Assembly (NCBI GenBank): GCA_025057155.1
Contig: JANWYD010000009.1
Location: 124,001 to 188,000 of the forward strand
Direction: 5' to 3'
Length of the DNA: 64,000 nucleotides
From: Chloroflexaceae bacterium
GTDB taxonomy: Bacteria > Chloroflexota > Chloroflexia > Chloroflexales > Chloroflexaceae
Each line of letters opens with the position of its first letter. Position 1 is the stretch's first letter. A program made the translations under genes and the position numbers. Positions 35,193-44,585 of the stretch are shown piece by piece. The notes beneath the pieces were generated by a model. The model was not told where the DNA came from. It did not search any database and was given only the letters and a program-made list of their open reading frames with translations.

Positions 35193-35339
35193 AGGGTGTT
35201 ACCGTGGTTGCCCGCCAGCGAGACCACCGGGCAACCGCGTGCGCCCGGCGCGGGGCTGTCTTTTGCAATACATTGCTCTATTGTAACACGCCGGTCACTC
35301 TGGTGAGACAGGCTCAGGAGAAAAGAGAGTCCCCTGTGG

Positions 35340-35379
35340 GCGCAACCCTCCGGGTTGCGCGCAACCCTCCGGGTTGCGC
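35340..35379. repeat. Tandem GCGCAACCC/GGGTTGCGC palindromes
   Basis: Two copies of GCGCAACCCTCCGGGTTGCG (plus final C), at 35340-35360 and 35359-35379, overlap by two bases. They follow the stop of the ligase fusion gene on the minus strand and may act as its terminator. A 13-bp duplication (CCTCAAGATCACC) overlaps that stop. Confidence 0.85.
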
Positions 35380-35386
35380 CTCAAGA

Positions 35387-38300
35387 TCACCGCCTCAAGA
35401 TCACCAGAATCCAGAACCCAAACGCGAGATCCGGCCAGAAGTAGAACTGGTCCACCAGGCCATGGGCCAGCGCGGCGCTCATCGCGGCGATGAGGCCCGC
35501 GCAGAGGGCCTGGCCGTCGCGCAGGCCACCCCCGGCGTCACGGTAAAAGCGGAGGATGAGCCAGGCAAAGGCGACCAGCCCCAGGGGCCCCATACGCAGG
35601 GCGATGTCCAGAAACAGATTGTGAGGGTGCGAGGTGTTGATCTCGCTGGTGCCGGCCAGCTCGGAGGCGATGTAGGCCGGATAGAACTGCCCGAACTGGT
35701 CAAGCCCGACGCCCAGGGGATGGTCGCGCAGCATCGCCAGCGCCGAGGCCCAGGTCTTCAGGCGCACCGCGCCACTGGCCCCGACGGGGTTGAAGCGTTC
35801 GATGTCCAGCGCCACGGCGACGACCAGGGCCAGCAACGCCGCGCCGCCAAGGGCCCCCAGCGCGAGGCGCGCGCGCCGGTCGCGCCAGAAGGAGCGCGGC
35901 GGCAGCAGCGCCGCCAGGAGCGCAGCGGCCACCAGCGCGCCCAGGTAGGCCCCTCGCGAGAAGGAGACCAGCAGGCCGCCCGCGCACAGTGCGGCCACCA
36001 GCGCTGCCGGCAACGCCTGGCGCAGCCCTTCGCCACGGCTTGCCGCCCCCCAGAAGGCCCCATAGGCTAGCGCTGCCGCGACCGGCCAGTGGCGTCCCAT
36101 CGCCAGCCCCAGGTTGTTGGGATGCCCGTACAGCCCTGCCACCCGTTGCACGCCCTCCACCAGGAAGCGATCTTCGCCGAAGCCGGCCTTGTCGCCAAAG
36201 AGCGGCGCCAGGTTCAGCCCGACGAACTGCAACAGCCCCACCAGCCCCGCCACGGCCCCACCTGCCAGCCAGAACCACAGCACCTTCCGCCAGTAGACCT
36301 CGGGGCTGCCATGGGCCAGACGCGCCCCGGCGAGCCAGGCCAGCCCTACGAACAGCAACGGTTCCAGCACCGTCCAGCGGAACTCGCGCAGAGCCAGGTT
36401 ACGCGCCTCGGCGATGTACACGCCCCACCCGGCCGCCGCCAGAAACAGACCAATCGGCGCCAGTTCCACCACCCAGGCGGTAGCGCCAGCCAGACGCGGG
36501 CGCCGCCCTGGCCACGTTCCCACCTGGCGCACGACCACGGCAGCGCCCGCAATGAGGAGTAGGATTTCGTGCAGGGGCAGGTACAGACCGCTCTCGCGGA
36601 TGCCGAAGCGGGTGTCGAAGAGGCCCTTGGGGATGAAGTAGCACGGCAGGGTAAGCGGGACCAACAGCAGGGCGAGATCCGGGCGCGCCAGGGCCAGCGC
36701 CGTGAAGAGGACCAGTCCCGCCAGGGTCAGCGGCAGTTGCGGCGAGGCGCGGTAGGCGATCAGCGCGGCCACCAGCATGCAGGCGACAATCAGGCTATCG
36801 GGCTGAATGAGCCGGTCGGCAAGGCGCGAGCTGCCCTCGGCGCGCCGCTGCGCCTCCCGCAGTCGCCTCAGGGCGTCAGCGGCCGCCGGGAAGGCCAGGC
36901 GCAGCGTGGCGCCAATGCTCGCCATCAGGGCTACGATCAGCGCCAGGGGGCCGTGGTCGTACAACCAGCCCCAGGGACGCGCTCGCTCGACAATGAAGCG
37001 CTCCGGCGCGCCTGGCCCGCGCACCTCCAGCGTATGCTCGCCATCTGGCAGGGCCGGGGTCGCCAGCGCCGGCAACCCGTCCAGCGCCCCCGGCGTCAGG
37101 GTCACCCCCGCGCCGTTGAGAGTGGCAACGAGCGGCGTCGGCAGATTGCCGAGGAGGGTAAGGCGCGCCCCGGTGAAACGGATGCGCCAGCCATCGGGCA
37201 ACGCTTCCACCGCCGGGTGGGTCCAGGGATGCGCGCCAACCCCGGCCCGGGCGGGGGCGCGGGTGTAGGCCGCCAGGGCCTCGAAGGCCGGCAGCGGCTG
37301 CCAGTCGCGCGTCACCAGGGCGAAGTAGGGCGTGGGATCGTCGGGGTCCGGCTCGGCATAGCCGCCGTAGCGCAGCATCCAGACGTTCATCACCCCTATC
37401 CAGGGCCATTCGGTGCGGGCGCGCTCCATGTGGCCGACCAGGTAGCGCGCTTTGGTCTCTTCGCTTACCGGCGCGCCCCAGGTGTAGCGCCGCTCGGCAG
37501 GAACATGCTCCGGGGCGGCGTTCCAGCCAAACTCGGTCACCCAGATCGCCGTGCCGGCGTCGCCGTTGCGCTCCATCACTTCGCGCAGCAGCACGATCCG
37601 GCTCACATCGTTGCGCGTGTCAACCGGGCGGCGCCAGTTCCAGTTGTCCCGTCCGCGCAGAAAGACGTAGCGGTGCTCGTCAGGAGGCTGTCCGAGGCCA
37701 TAATTCTGGGCGGCCATCACATCGAAGTAGGCCGCGCCGCCGGCTTTGTAGACCCGGTCGAGGTACTCCAGTTCGGTCATCGGAGCGCGATCGTCGAGCC
37801 CGTCGGTGGGAGCCAGACCGGGGAAGAGGATCACCACGGCGGGATTGGCCGCGCGCGCAGCAGTGGCGCCCGCCCGCAACAGTTCCACGAAATCCTCGGG
37901 GCGGGGCGTCTCCCAGTTCCACTCGTTCTTCAGGTTCGGCTCGTTCCAGAGTTGGAAGTAGCGCACCACCGGGCCGCCGGGCGCGTCGTCCGCGCCATCG
38001 CCGTCGTACCGCTCGACCACGGCGCGCACAAAGGCGGCGTAGTCGGCGAAATCATCGGGCGGGCCGGTGGAGTTTGCGTCGCGCTCCAGACCGGCCTGAA
38101 AGTAGGGCGAGGCAGCGGCCCGCTCGCGGGCCCACAGAGGCGGGCGCTCCAGGCGCCAGATCAACTCGACGCCCGCGGCGCGGGCTTCGGCGGCCAGACG
38201 GTCGTACTTGGCCCACGCCGACACCGCGCCGACCGTCGCCAGGTTGCGTCGATCCTCGAAGTCGCCGCGACCGTGGATCTCGATATCCTCCCATGGCGCC

Positions 38301-38560
38301 TGCATCCGCGCATAGCGCGCCCCCAGGGCGCGGACCAGGGCAAAGGAGCGCCGTACCGCTTCGGGATCGGGTTCGAGGTGGATATTGAACAGGTTTACGC
38401 CCAGCACCGGCCCCCCCGCGAAGGGGATGGGGCGCGGATCGGGTCTGAAGGTCACGCCGCGATTGGCTGCGTTATCGGCCCAGACCACGGCGGCCAGGGC
38501 CGCAAGCAGCAGCAGATCGAGCAGCAACAGCAGAAGGAGACGCTGACCGGCGGTGTTCAT
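35387..38560 (-). CDS. Glycoside hydrolase-like domain fused to an O-antigen ligase-like membrane domain
   Basis: A 1057-residue protein. Residues 8-28 form a signal-anchor helix. Residues ~50-440 look like a clan GH-A (beta/alpha)8 glycosidase: the acid/base Glu lies in YFQLWNEPNLKNEW (E207) and the nucleophile Glu in AIWVTEFGWNAAP (E343), each at the end of a strand. A beta-rich segment (about 455-540) follows. From ~550 to the end are about a dozen hydrophobic helices with the Wzy/WaaL feature LEPLLFVGLAWLAGARL and the motif TSHPHNLFLDIALRMGPLGL near residue 980. The glycosidase part should face outside. A single continuous frame supports a real fusion. The likely substrate is a lipid-linked surface glycan. 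Confidence 0.85.
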   Translation of the reverse strand: MNTAGQRLLLLLLLDLLLLAALAAVVWADNAANRGVTFRPDPRPIPFAGGPVLGVNLFNIHLEPDPEAVRRSFALVRALGARYARMQAPWEDIEIHGRGDFEDRRNLATVGAVSAWAKYDRLAAEARAAGVELIWRLERPPLWARERAAASPYFQAGLERDANSTGPPDDFADYAAFVRAVVERYDGDGADDAPGGPVVRYFQLWNEPNLKNEWNWETPRPEDFVELLRAGATAARAANPAVVILFPGLAPTDGLDDRAPMTELEYLDRVYKAGGAAYFDVMAAQNYGLGQPPDEHRYVFLRGRDNWNWRRPVDTRNDVSRIVLLREVMERNGDAGTAIWVTEFGWNAAPEHVPAERRYTWGAPVSEETKARYLVGHMERARTEWPWIGVMNVWMLRYGGYAEPDPDDPTPYFALVTRDWQPLPAFEALAAYTRAPARAGVGAHPWTHPAVEALPDGWRIRFTGARLTLLGNLPTPLVATLNGAGVTLTPGALDGLPALATPALPDGEHTLEVRGPGAPERFIVERARPWGWLYDHGPLALIVALMASIGATLRLAFPAAADALRRLREAQRRAEGSSRLADRLIQPDSLIVACMLVAALIAYRASPQLPLTLAGLVLFTALALARPDLALLLVPLTLPCYFIPKGLFDTRFGIRESGLYLPLHEILLLIAGAAVVVRQVGTWPGRRPRLAGATAWVVELAPIGLFLAAAGWGVYIAEARNLALREFRWTVLEPLLFVGLAWLAGARLAHGSPEVYWRKVLWFWLAGGAVAGLVGLLQFVGLNLAPLFGDKAGFGEDRFLVEGVQRVAGLYGHPNNLGLAMGRHWPVAAALAYGAFWGAASRGEGLRQALPAALVAALCAGGLLVSFSRGAYLGALVAAALLAALLPPRSFWRDRRARLALGALGGAALLALVVAVALDIERFNPVGASGAVRLKTWASALAMLRDHPLGVGLDQFGQFYPAYIASELAGTSEINTSHPHNLFLDIALRMGPLGLVAFAWLILRFYRDAGGGLRDGQALCAGLIAAMSAALAHGLVDQFYFWPDLAFGFWILVILRR

Positions 38561-38680
38561 CGGGGCCGATTGTATGCGGGGAGGGAGAGGCTGTCAACGC
38601 AGGGACGCGCGGCGCGCCAGGTGTGAAGGGCATCTCCGGGAGGGCTTGCCTTCGCAGAACCTCCCCACGGGCAGGGGCAT

Positions 38681-38699
38681 GGGGAAACCGGGTTTCCCC
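38681..38699. repeat. Dispersed palindrome GGGGAAACC/GGTTTCCCC
   Basis: A perfect copy, and the clearest extended one: GCAGGGGCATGGGGAAACC pairs with GGTTTCCCCCACACCCCTGC, a ~19-bp stem in all. Confidence 0.85.
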
Positions 38700-38728
38700 C
38701 ACACCCCTGCTGGACGGGAGGGCCAACC

Positions 38729-39316
38729 CTACTTGCGGCCATTCACCGAGGCGCGATCTCTGTTCCACACTCTGGCGGTGCGGCGGAAAAATTGCACCGC
38801 CAGCACCACCAGCGCCACTACCAGCAGCAGCGCCAGAATGGGCAGCACGATCGCTACGATGCTCAGGAAGAGCGAGGTTGCGTCTTCGATAAAGCTCAGG
38901 ACGGGATTGGCCGTCCCCGCGGTGGCCGTCGTCACTACCGGGCGTACCGCGCTGCGTGTCAGATGGGTGCTCCCGGCAACGATCAGGCCAGCCACGGCTA
39001 CGATCACAGGATTGACGACCGCCACATCGCCCTGGCTAGCCAGGGCCAGGATCGCGCCCGCGATGGGCGTGATGATCAGCCCGGCGGCATGCAGCACGCT
39101 GTCCACCACCGGTGCCTTGTCGCCCACGAAGTCCAGCGCCGCCAGGGCGGCGATGATTAAGAGAACAAAAACGTTGGTTAACAGGTCGAATGGCGCGGCG
39201 AGTTGAATCCACCCCAGGCGCGCGAAGATGCCAATGGTCAACAGGGGAAGATAGGGGTTCAGCCCGGAGGCCATCGCCAACCCAAGGCCGGACGCCAGCG
39301 CGATCAAGCCCTCCAT
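38729..39316 (-). CDS. DUF4126-type membrane protein
   Basis: A 195-residue protein with about five hydrophobic segments. The N-terminal block MEGLIALASGLGLAMASGLN followed by PYLPLL and the phrase FVGDKAPVVDSVLH are characteristic of DUF4126 proteins, whose role is unknown. The C-terminus ends in a basic tail (FFRRTARVWNRDRASVNGRK). Spacers on both sides hold palindromes, so it is probably a single-gene unit. Confidence 0.78.
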   Translation of the reverse strand: MEGLIALASGLGLAMASGLNPYLPLLTIGIFARLGWIQLAAPFDLLTNVFVLLIIAALAALDFVGDKAPVVDSVLHAAGLIITPIAGAILALASQGDVAVVNPVIVAVAGLIVAGSTHLTRSAVRPVVTTATAGTANPVLSFIEDATSLFLSIVAIVLPILALLLVVALVVLAVQFFRRTARVWNRDRASVNGRK

Positions 39317-39473
39317 ACGCGGTTGCCTTTCGTGTGCGTGAGTTCAGAAACGGAACGGGCGACCGGCACGTCGCAGCTCGCCCCGGTCGCCCGTCCCTCG
39401 TGACGTCCCCGTTCTCCATGACGACGGAGCCGGCGAAAAAGTTTCACCCGGAGCGCCCTCTGGGCAGGGGTAT

Positions 39474-39492
39474 GGGGAACCCCGGGTTCCCC
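39474..39492. repeat. Dispersed palindrome, variant GGGGAACCCCGGGTTCCCC
   Basis: A perfect 19-bp palindrome seven bases from the stop of the antiporter gene (minus strand), a position suited to termination. Confidence 0.8.
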
Positions 39493-39498
39493 ATACCC

Positions 39499-40626
39499 TC
39501 ACCCTCCGATCACCCCCCTGGTGATATAAAAGAACCCCAGGCCGGTAATCGCGTACACCGCCAGCAACTGCGCCCCTTCAAGCCAGTTGCTCTCACCGTC
39601 CACTGCAATGATCGTCGCGAGTAGCACCGCCAGCGTCAGCGCCGCCACCTCGAGCACCGTGAAGAAGAGCGTCATTGTATGACCGACGAGGAGGCCGACA
39701 AAGACCAGCAGCGGCCCAACCAGCAGCGCCACCTGCATCGAGGACCCCATGGCAATCGTCATCGCCAGGTCCATTTTGTTCTTGAACGCCATCTGCACCG
39801 CCACGATGTGCTCGGCGACGTTGCCCACCAGAGGAATGATGATGATCCCGATGAATAACTCGCTCAACCCCAGAGCCTCGGCAAAGGGTTCAACCGTCCC
39901 CACCAGGAACTCGCTCAGAAAGACGATGCCCAGCGTGCTGATCGCCAGCACGCCAAGGGCGACCGGCACGCTCCACTTCGCCCTGTGGGTCTCTTCATCG
40001 TGGGAAGCGAGTTTTGCCGTGGCACGTCCGCCCACACCCCGTTCAGGCCGGCGGAAGGTGAAGATCAGGCTGAGCACATAGAGCACGATCAGCACGCCGG
40101 CTACGCCCAGACTCAAGGCGTTCAGCGATGGATCCTTCACGTCGGTAGTCAGCAGATCGAGCCGGCCGAACTGGATTTCTCGCACCACCTCGAATAGCGT
40201 CGGAATAATCAGCCCGATCACCGCCAGGGTCATCATCGAGGCCGCCACGCTGGCCGCCTGCCGGTCGAAGTGCTGGAGGCCGTTGCGCAGGCCGCCAAGC
40301 AGCAGGGCCAGACCCAGGATCAGCAGCAGGTTGCCCAGGATGGAACCGCTGATCGAGGCCTTTACCAGCTCGATCTTCCCCTGTGCGAGCGCCACGATCG
40401 AGATAATCAACTCTGCGGCATTCCCCAGCGTCGCGTTGAGCAAGCCGCCCACCTTCGGGCCGGTGTGCACCGCCAGTTCTTCCGTGGCTTCACCGAGAAA
40501 GCCGGCCAGGGGAATCAGCCCCAGGCAGCATACTATAAACAGCAGCAATTCGTTCCGCAATCCCGGCACGAATTCGAGTACGAAGGCCACTGGCACAAAG
40601 ATGATCAAAAAACGCAGCCACTTCAC
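39499..40626 (-). CDS. Calcium/proton antiporter (CAX family)
   Basis: A 375-residue protein with 10-11 predicted helices that exchanges cytoplasmic Ca2+ for protons. The two inverted alpha-repeats are visible: GLLNATLGNAAELIISIVAL near residue 63 and LVGNVAEHIVAVQMAFKNKM near 270, each with the essential acidic residue (Glu). An acidic, Lys-rich cytoplasmic loop separates the halves (KLASHDEETHRAKW). I place the start at a GTG (40624-40626) preceded by AGAGGGGG; the long upstream extension of the same frame is not protein-like. Confidence 0.9.
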   Translation of the reverse strand: MKWLRFLIIFVPVAFVLEFVPGLRNELLLFIVCCLGLIPLAGFLGEATEELAVHTGPKVGGLLNATLGNAAELIISIVALAQGKIELVKASISGSILGNLLLILGLALLLGGLRNGLQHFDRQAASVAASMMTLAVIGLIIPTLFEVVREIQFGRLDLLTTDVKDPSLNALSLGVAGVLIVLYVLSLIFTFRRPERGVGGRATAKLASHDEETHRAKWSVPVALGVLAISTLGIVFLSEFLVGTVEPFAEALGLSELFIGIIIIPLVGNVAEHIVAVQMAFKNKMDLAMTIAMGSSMQVALLVGPLLVFVGLLVGHTMTLFFTVLEVAALTLAVLLATIIAVDGESNWLEGAQLLAVYAITGLGFFYITRGVIGG

Positions 40627-40866
40627 AATGGACCCCCTCTGGCACGGCCACCGGCTACGCGACCGGCCCCGATATAATCCCACGGCCCGGGCAACATTCG
40701 TCGCTCGCGGTAGGCGCAACACAACGTTTGCATGGGTCGTGACCCGCCAGCGCGCCGGGCGCCTGAAGGCCATCGCCGTTGGGGTAATCCCCAGGGACGT
40801 TGCACAACCCTGAATCCAGACCGTTCGATGGATCTCCTCGCCCCGAAGTAGAAGTATACTAGAGAA

Positions 40867-42798
40867 ATGACAATCCATAATCCGAATGGCGCACCTATCG
40901 AGCGCGTGATCATCACCCGGCGTGGGCGGCCCAAAGGACCGCCCGGGACGGGCGCGCCCTCCGGCGGCGCTGCGCCCGCCAAACCCTGGTCCGAGCGCTG
41001 GAAAGAAGTGCGCGCCGCCTTCCGCAACGTCCCGCGGGCCTTCGCTCTGGTCTGGCAGGCCCACCGCAGCGCGACCCTGATCCTGGCGCTGATTACCCTC
41101 GTGAATGGCCTGTTGCCGATCTCCCAGGCATGGGTGGCGAAGCTGATCATTGACGCGGTCGTAGTCGCCGTGACAAGCAGCGTCGCTCCGATGAGCGCGT
41201 TGCGCGCCGCGCTCCCCTACCTGCTGGTGGAGTTCGCCCTACTCACCCTGGGGGCCGCGCTCACTCAGGCCCGTTCCCTGGCCGAGCATATGCTCAACGC
41301 GCGCCTCAGCAACACGATCAACACGGCCATCATCCGTAAATCGCTGGCCCTCGATTTGCAGTTCTTCGAGGACGCGCAGTTCTACGACAAGCTGCAGAAT
41401 GCTCGCCGCGAGTCAAACTGGCGCGGAATCAGCATCATCAATGCCAGTTTCAACCTGGCGCAGAACGTGATCACCCTCGGCTCCTTTGCCGTGGGGCTGA
41501 TCGCCTTCAGCCCCCTGGTGGCGCTGATCCTCTTCGGCGCGACGCTGCCCTCTTTCGTGGCCCAGACCCACTACAGCCGCCTGCACTTCCGCCTGCTCAC
41601 CTGGCGCGCCCCCGAGTTCCGCAAGATGACCTACCTGGAGCATCTGCTCACGGTTGACAGCAGCGCCAAGGAGATCAAGCTCTTCGGCCTGGGGGAGCCA
41701 TTGCTCCAGCGCTACCAGGATCTGTTCTGGAAGTTCTATCGTGAGGATGCCGCCCTGGCGCGGCGCCGCTCGCTGATCAGCACCCTCTGGGGGCTGCTGG
41801 CCTCAGCGAGTTACTACGGCGCCTACGCCTGGATCATCTGGCAGACCGTTTCTGGTACCATTAGCATCGGCGCGATGACCTTTTACCTGACGCTGTTCCG
41901 CCAGAGCCAGGGAGCCTTCCAGGGTGTTTTCCACAATGCCGGCCAGCTCTTTGAGAGCGGTCTCTTCCTGGAGAACCTCTTCGGCTTCCTCTCCCTCGCG
42001 CCGCAGATGATCACCGGCAGGGGGCGCAAGGCGCCGCGGCCCATTCGCCAGGGCATCGAGTTCCAGGGGGTCAGTTTCCGCTATCCCGATCGGGAGGAGT
42101 ATGCCCTCCGCGACGTCAATCTGCGCGTGCTTCCGGGGGAGAAGATTGCCCTGGTGGGGGCCAATGGCGCGGGCAAGACGACCCTGATCAAGCTGCTCAC
42201 GCGCCTCTACGACCCTACTGAGGGCCGCATCCTGCTCGATGGGGTGGATCTGCGCGAGTATGATCTGGACGACCTGCGGCAATGCATCGGGGTGATTTTC
42301 CAGGACTTCGTGCGCTACCAGGTCACTGCTCGCGAGAACATCGGCTTCGGCCAGATCGAAGAACTGGCCAACGAAGAACGTATTCTCTCGGCCTCGGCCC
42401 GCGGCGGCGCCGACGAGGTGATCGCCCACCTGCCGCAGGGCTACGACACCATGCTGGGGCGCTGGTTTGAAAACGGCGCCGAGCTCTCAGGCGGGCAGTG
42501 GCAAAAGATTGCCCTGGGCCGCGCCTTCATGCGCGACAGCGAGGTGCTGGTCCTCGACGAGCCAACCTCGGCCCTCGACGCCGAGCGCGAGTACGAGATC
42601 TTCCGGCGGTTTCGCGAGCTTACCGCCGGGCGCATCGCCTTCCTGATCAGCCATCGCTTCTCCACCGTGCGCATGGCCGACCGCATCGCTGTCATCGAAG
42701 GGGGCCGCATCACCGAACTTGGCGCCCATCATGAACTGCTGGCCCTCGGCGGGACCTACGCGCGACTCTTCAATATGCAGGCCGAAGGGTATCGGTAG
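40867..42798 (+). CDS. ABC exporter, fused permease and ATPase
   Basis: A 643-residue half-transporter that would act as a homodimer. A ~50-residue Pro/Arg-rich N-terminus precedes six helices (about 70-350). The ATPase holds Walker A VGANGAGKTTLIKLL, Q-loop IFQDFVRYQV, signature ELSGGQWQKIALGRAF, Walker B LVLDEPTSALDAE and switch His in FLISHRFSTV. This matches type IV exporters that move lipids, peptides or drugs. A TATACT box lies seven bases before the start (40855-40860), without a good -35; if it is used, the mRNA would be nearly leaderless. Substrate unknown. Confidence 0.93.
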   Translation: MTIHNPNGAPIERVIITRRGRPKGPPGTGAPSGGAAPAKPWSERWKEVRAAFRNVPRAFALVWQAHRSATLILALITLVNGLLPISQAWVAKLIIDAVVVAVTSSVAPMSALRAALPYLLVEFALLTLGAALTQARSLAEHMLNARLSNTINTAIIRKSLALDLQFFEDAQFYDKLQNARRESNWRGISIINASFNLAQNVITLGSFAVGLIAFSPLVALILFGATLPSFVAQTHYSRLHFRLLTWRAPEFRKMTYLEHLLTVDSSAKEIKLFGLGEPLLQRYQDLFWKFYREDAALARRRSLISTLWGLLASASYYGAYAWIIWQTVSGTISIGAMTFYLTLFRQSQGAFQGVFHNAGQLFESGLFLENLFGFLSLAPQMITGRGRKAPRPIRQGIEFQGVSFRYPDREEYALRDVNLRVLPGEKIALVGANGAGKTTLIKLLTRLYDPTEGRILLDGVDLREYDLDDLRQCIGVIFQDFVRYQVTARENIGFGQIEELANEERILSASARGGADEVIAHLPQGYDTMLGRWFENGAELSGGQWQKIALGRAFMRDSEVLVLDEPTSALDAEREYEIFRRFRELTAGRIAFLISHRFSTVRMADRIAVIEGGRITELGAHHELLALGGTYARLFNMQAEGYR

Positions 42799-42815
42799 GA
42801 AAACTGGTGTTCCGT

Positions 42816-42836
42816 GCGCAACCCTCCGGGTTGCGC
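42816..42836. repeat. GCGCAACCC/GGGTTGCGC palindrome
   Basis: A perfect copy 17 bases past the ABC exporter stop, where it could help end transcription. Same family as 35340-35379. Confidence 0.8.
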
Positions 42837-42866
42837 GCTACAGCGTTCCCCTGCGGCCATAGGCGC

Positions 42867-42954
42867 GGGGAAACGCGGTTTCCCTACGCCCCAACCGGCG
42901 GCGGGGCCGCCCGACCCTCCATCAGGCAGGGGTGCGGGGAGACCGGGTTTCCCC
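42867..42954. repeat. Two dispersed palindromes, variant copies
   Basis: GGGGAAACGCGGTTTCCC (42867-42884) and GGGGAGACCGGGTTTCCCC (42936-42954), 69 bp apart, lie in the spacer ahead of the hydratase gene. Confidence 0.8.
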
Positions 42955-43034
42955 GCCCGCTTTAACCGGTTCTGGGGCCGGTCTCATCCGGCTGTTCCGG
43001 GCTTACGTTGAAATGAGAGAGGAGGAAAACAGGT

Positions 43035-43823
43035 ATGATCCTGGATCAATCCACCATTGTCGAACTCGCTAGCATGTACCTGCGCGCCGAGCGCGACGCC
43101 GCACCTGTGCCGCCGTGGCGCGAACGCTTCCCCGGCGTCACGGAAGACGACGCCTACGCCATCCAGAACGAACTGCTGCGGCTGCACCTGGCCAATGGCG
43201 CAACCCTGGCCGGCTGGAAGGCCGGCGCGACCAACCCCGGCGCACAGGCGACCTTCGAGCTGCGCGACGCGGTCTACGGGCGGCTCCTGAGCGAACGGCG
43301 CCTCTCCAGCGGCGTCACGCTGCCTATGGCGGCGCTGATCCACCCCCGCGTGGAGTGCGAAGTTGCGTTCGTCCTCGCCCGCGACCTGAGCGGCCCTGGC
43401 GTAACCCCCGAGGCGGCCCTGGCCGCCGTGCAGGGCATGGTCGCCGCGTTTGAAATTGTCGACTCGCGCACCACTGGCTGGGCGGCGAAGATGCCCGAGC
43501 TGATCGCCGACAATGTCTTCCAGGCCCGCTATGTGCTCAGCGAACGCGTTGTGCCAGTCACAGACGTGGACCTGGCCGCGCTCGAGGTGGTGCTGTTCCG
43601 CAATGGCCAGGAAGCGGCGCGCGCCCGGGGCGCCAGCGTGCTGGGCAGCCCGGCCAACGCCCTGGCCTGGATGGCGAACCGCATAGCCGCCCACGGCCAC
43701 GCCCTCCGGGCCGGCCAGGTAGTGCTGGCCGGCTCGCTGACTCCGCTTGTTCCCTGCGCCCCCGGCGACACCTTTGAGGCCGTGTTCGATCACCTCGGGC
43801 CGATACGCGTGACTTGCGGATAG
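43035..43823 (+). CDS. 2-keto-4-pentenoate hydratase family protein
   Basis: A 262-residue protein of the fumarylacetoacetate hydrolase/MhpD fold. It begins MILDQSTIVELASMYLRAER with AGAGGAGG upstream. Family features are YAIQNELLRLHLANGATLAGWK (substrate-binding Lys), PRVECEVAFVLARDL with the metal-binding acidic residues, AFEIVDSRTTGW, and AGQVVLAGSLTPLVP near the end. Related enzymes act in aromatic meta-cleavage pathways (hydratase or oxalocrotonate decarboxylase). No other aromatic-degradation genes are nearby, so the substrate is open. A strong terminator follows directly. Confidence 0.85.
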   Translation: MILDQSTIVELASMYLRAERDAAPVPPWRERFPGVTEDDAYAIQNELLRLHLANGATLAGWKAGATNPGAQATFELRDAVYGRLLSERRLSSGVTLPMAALIHPRVECEVAFVLARDLSGPGVTPEAALAAVQGMVAAFEIVDSRTTGWAAKMPELIADNVFQARYVLSERVVPVTDVDLAALEVVLFRNGQEAARARGASVLGSPANALAWMANRIAAHGHALRAGQVVLAGSLTPLVPCAPGDTFEAVFDHLGPIRVTCG

Positions 43824-43868
43824 GCGAGTCAGGCGCGATGTTTCAAACCCGCCTGACTCGCTGTTCTT
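43824..43868 (+). terminator. Strong terminator-like hairpin
   Basis: GCGAGTCAGGC (43824-43834) pairs perfectly with GCCTGACTCGC (43851-43861), followed by TGTTCTT. It begins one base after the hydratase stop codon. Confidence 0.75.
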
Positions 43869-43896
43869 CATGGCTCGGCAACTCTGTTATGTAGAA

Positions 43897-43982
43897 GTGT
43901 GGAGATGTAGAGATGTGGAGATGTAGGTATTCGATCTGAATCAAGTATCACGGACACCTCCACACCTCCACACCTCCACACA
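43897..43982. repeat. GGAGATGT / CACCTCCA short tandem repeats
   Basis: GTGTGGAGATGTAGAGATGT and the following GGAGATGTAGG face CACCTCCACACCTCCACACC across ~26 bp and can partly pair. A related tract, CTACACCTCCACACCTCCAC, lies at 49706-49725 between the alpha-E and ATP-grasp genes. Confidence 0.75.
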
Positions 43983-44051
43983 ACAACGAGGCCCCCTCTC
44001 GAACGTGGAGAGGGGGCAGGCAGGGACGGGAGACGCGACGGAGCCGCGCCT

Positions 44052-44585
44052 CTACTTCTTGGAAATGTCCACGCTATTGACCGCGGTCTTCATCACCATC
44101 TGGCTGAACTGCGTCTGCGCCTCGACGGCTTTCTGCGCGGCCTCTTGCCAGGTCGCCATAATCTTCTGCGCCTGGTTCATGTCCCACATCTGGGCGAACA
44201 TGCTTGGCTCAGCCTTCTTGAGCAGATCGAACCAGTTCTCCGAGAAGCGCATCTGGGTTTCGGCCCACACCCGCGTCATCTCCAACATCTGTCGGCTCCA
44301 CTCCACCGGAGTCGTCGGCACGCCTGGAACGGATGGCATCGCTGGCATCGCCGGCATATTCACCGAGGCCGCAGCAACACTCTCAGCCCAGAGACGGGTC
44401 AGCTCCACCTGCTGCTCAATCGCGTAGCGCACTGTGCCACGCCACGTTTCCACTGTTTTCTGCCAGGCCTCAGGGCTTTGCGGTGTCGTCATCGCCTGCA
44501 TCGAGCTCATCCAGCTCTCCCAGACCTTCTGCTGCGTGCCGGTCCAGGTCTTGATCATATCGTTCGCCTGCTTCGACCAGTCCAT
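44052..44585 (-). CDS. Phasin-like or PhaE-like helical protein
   Basis: A 177-residue, almost wholly helical protein rich in Trp, Met, Gln and Ala, with repeated heptad-like segments (MIKTWTGTQQKVWESWMSSM, then KTVETWRGTVRYAIEQQVEL). A Pro-rich hinge (MPAMPAMPSVPGVP) splits two helical halves, and the second half repeats the Trp-x-x-x-x-Gln pattern (MWDMNQAQKIMATWQEAA). This resembles phasins that coat polyhydroxyalkanoate granules and the PhaE subunit of class III PHA synthase. The synthase PhaC is not in the window, so granule association is inferred. Confidence 0.65.
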   Translation of the reverse strand: MDWSKQANDMIKTWTGTQQKVWESWMSSMQAMTTPQSPEAWQKTVETWRGTVRYAIEQQVELTRLWAESVAAASVNMPAMPAMPSVPGVPTTPVEWSRQMLEMTRVWAETQMRFSENWFDLLKKAEPSMFAQMWDMNQAQKIMATWQEAAQKAVEAQTQFSQMVMKTAVNSVDISKK

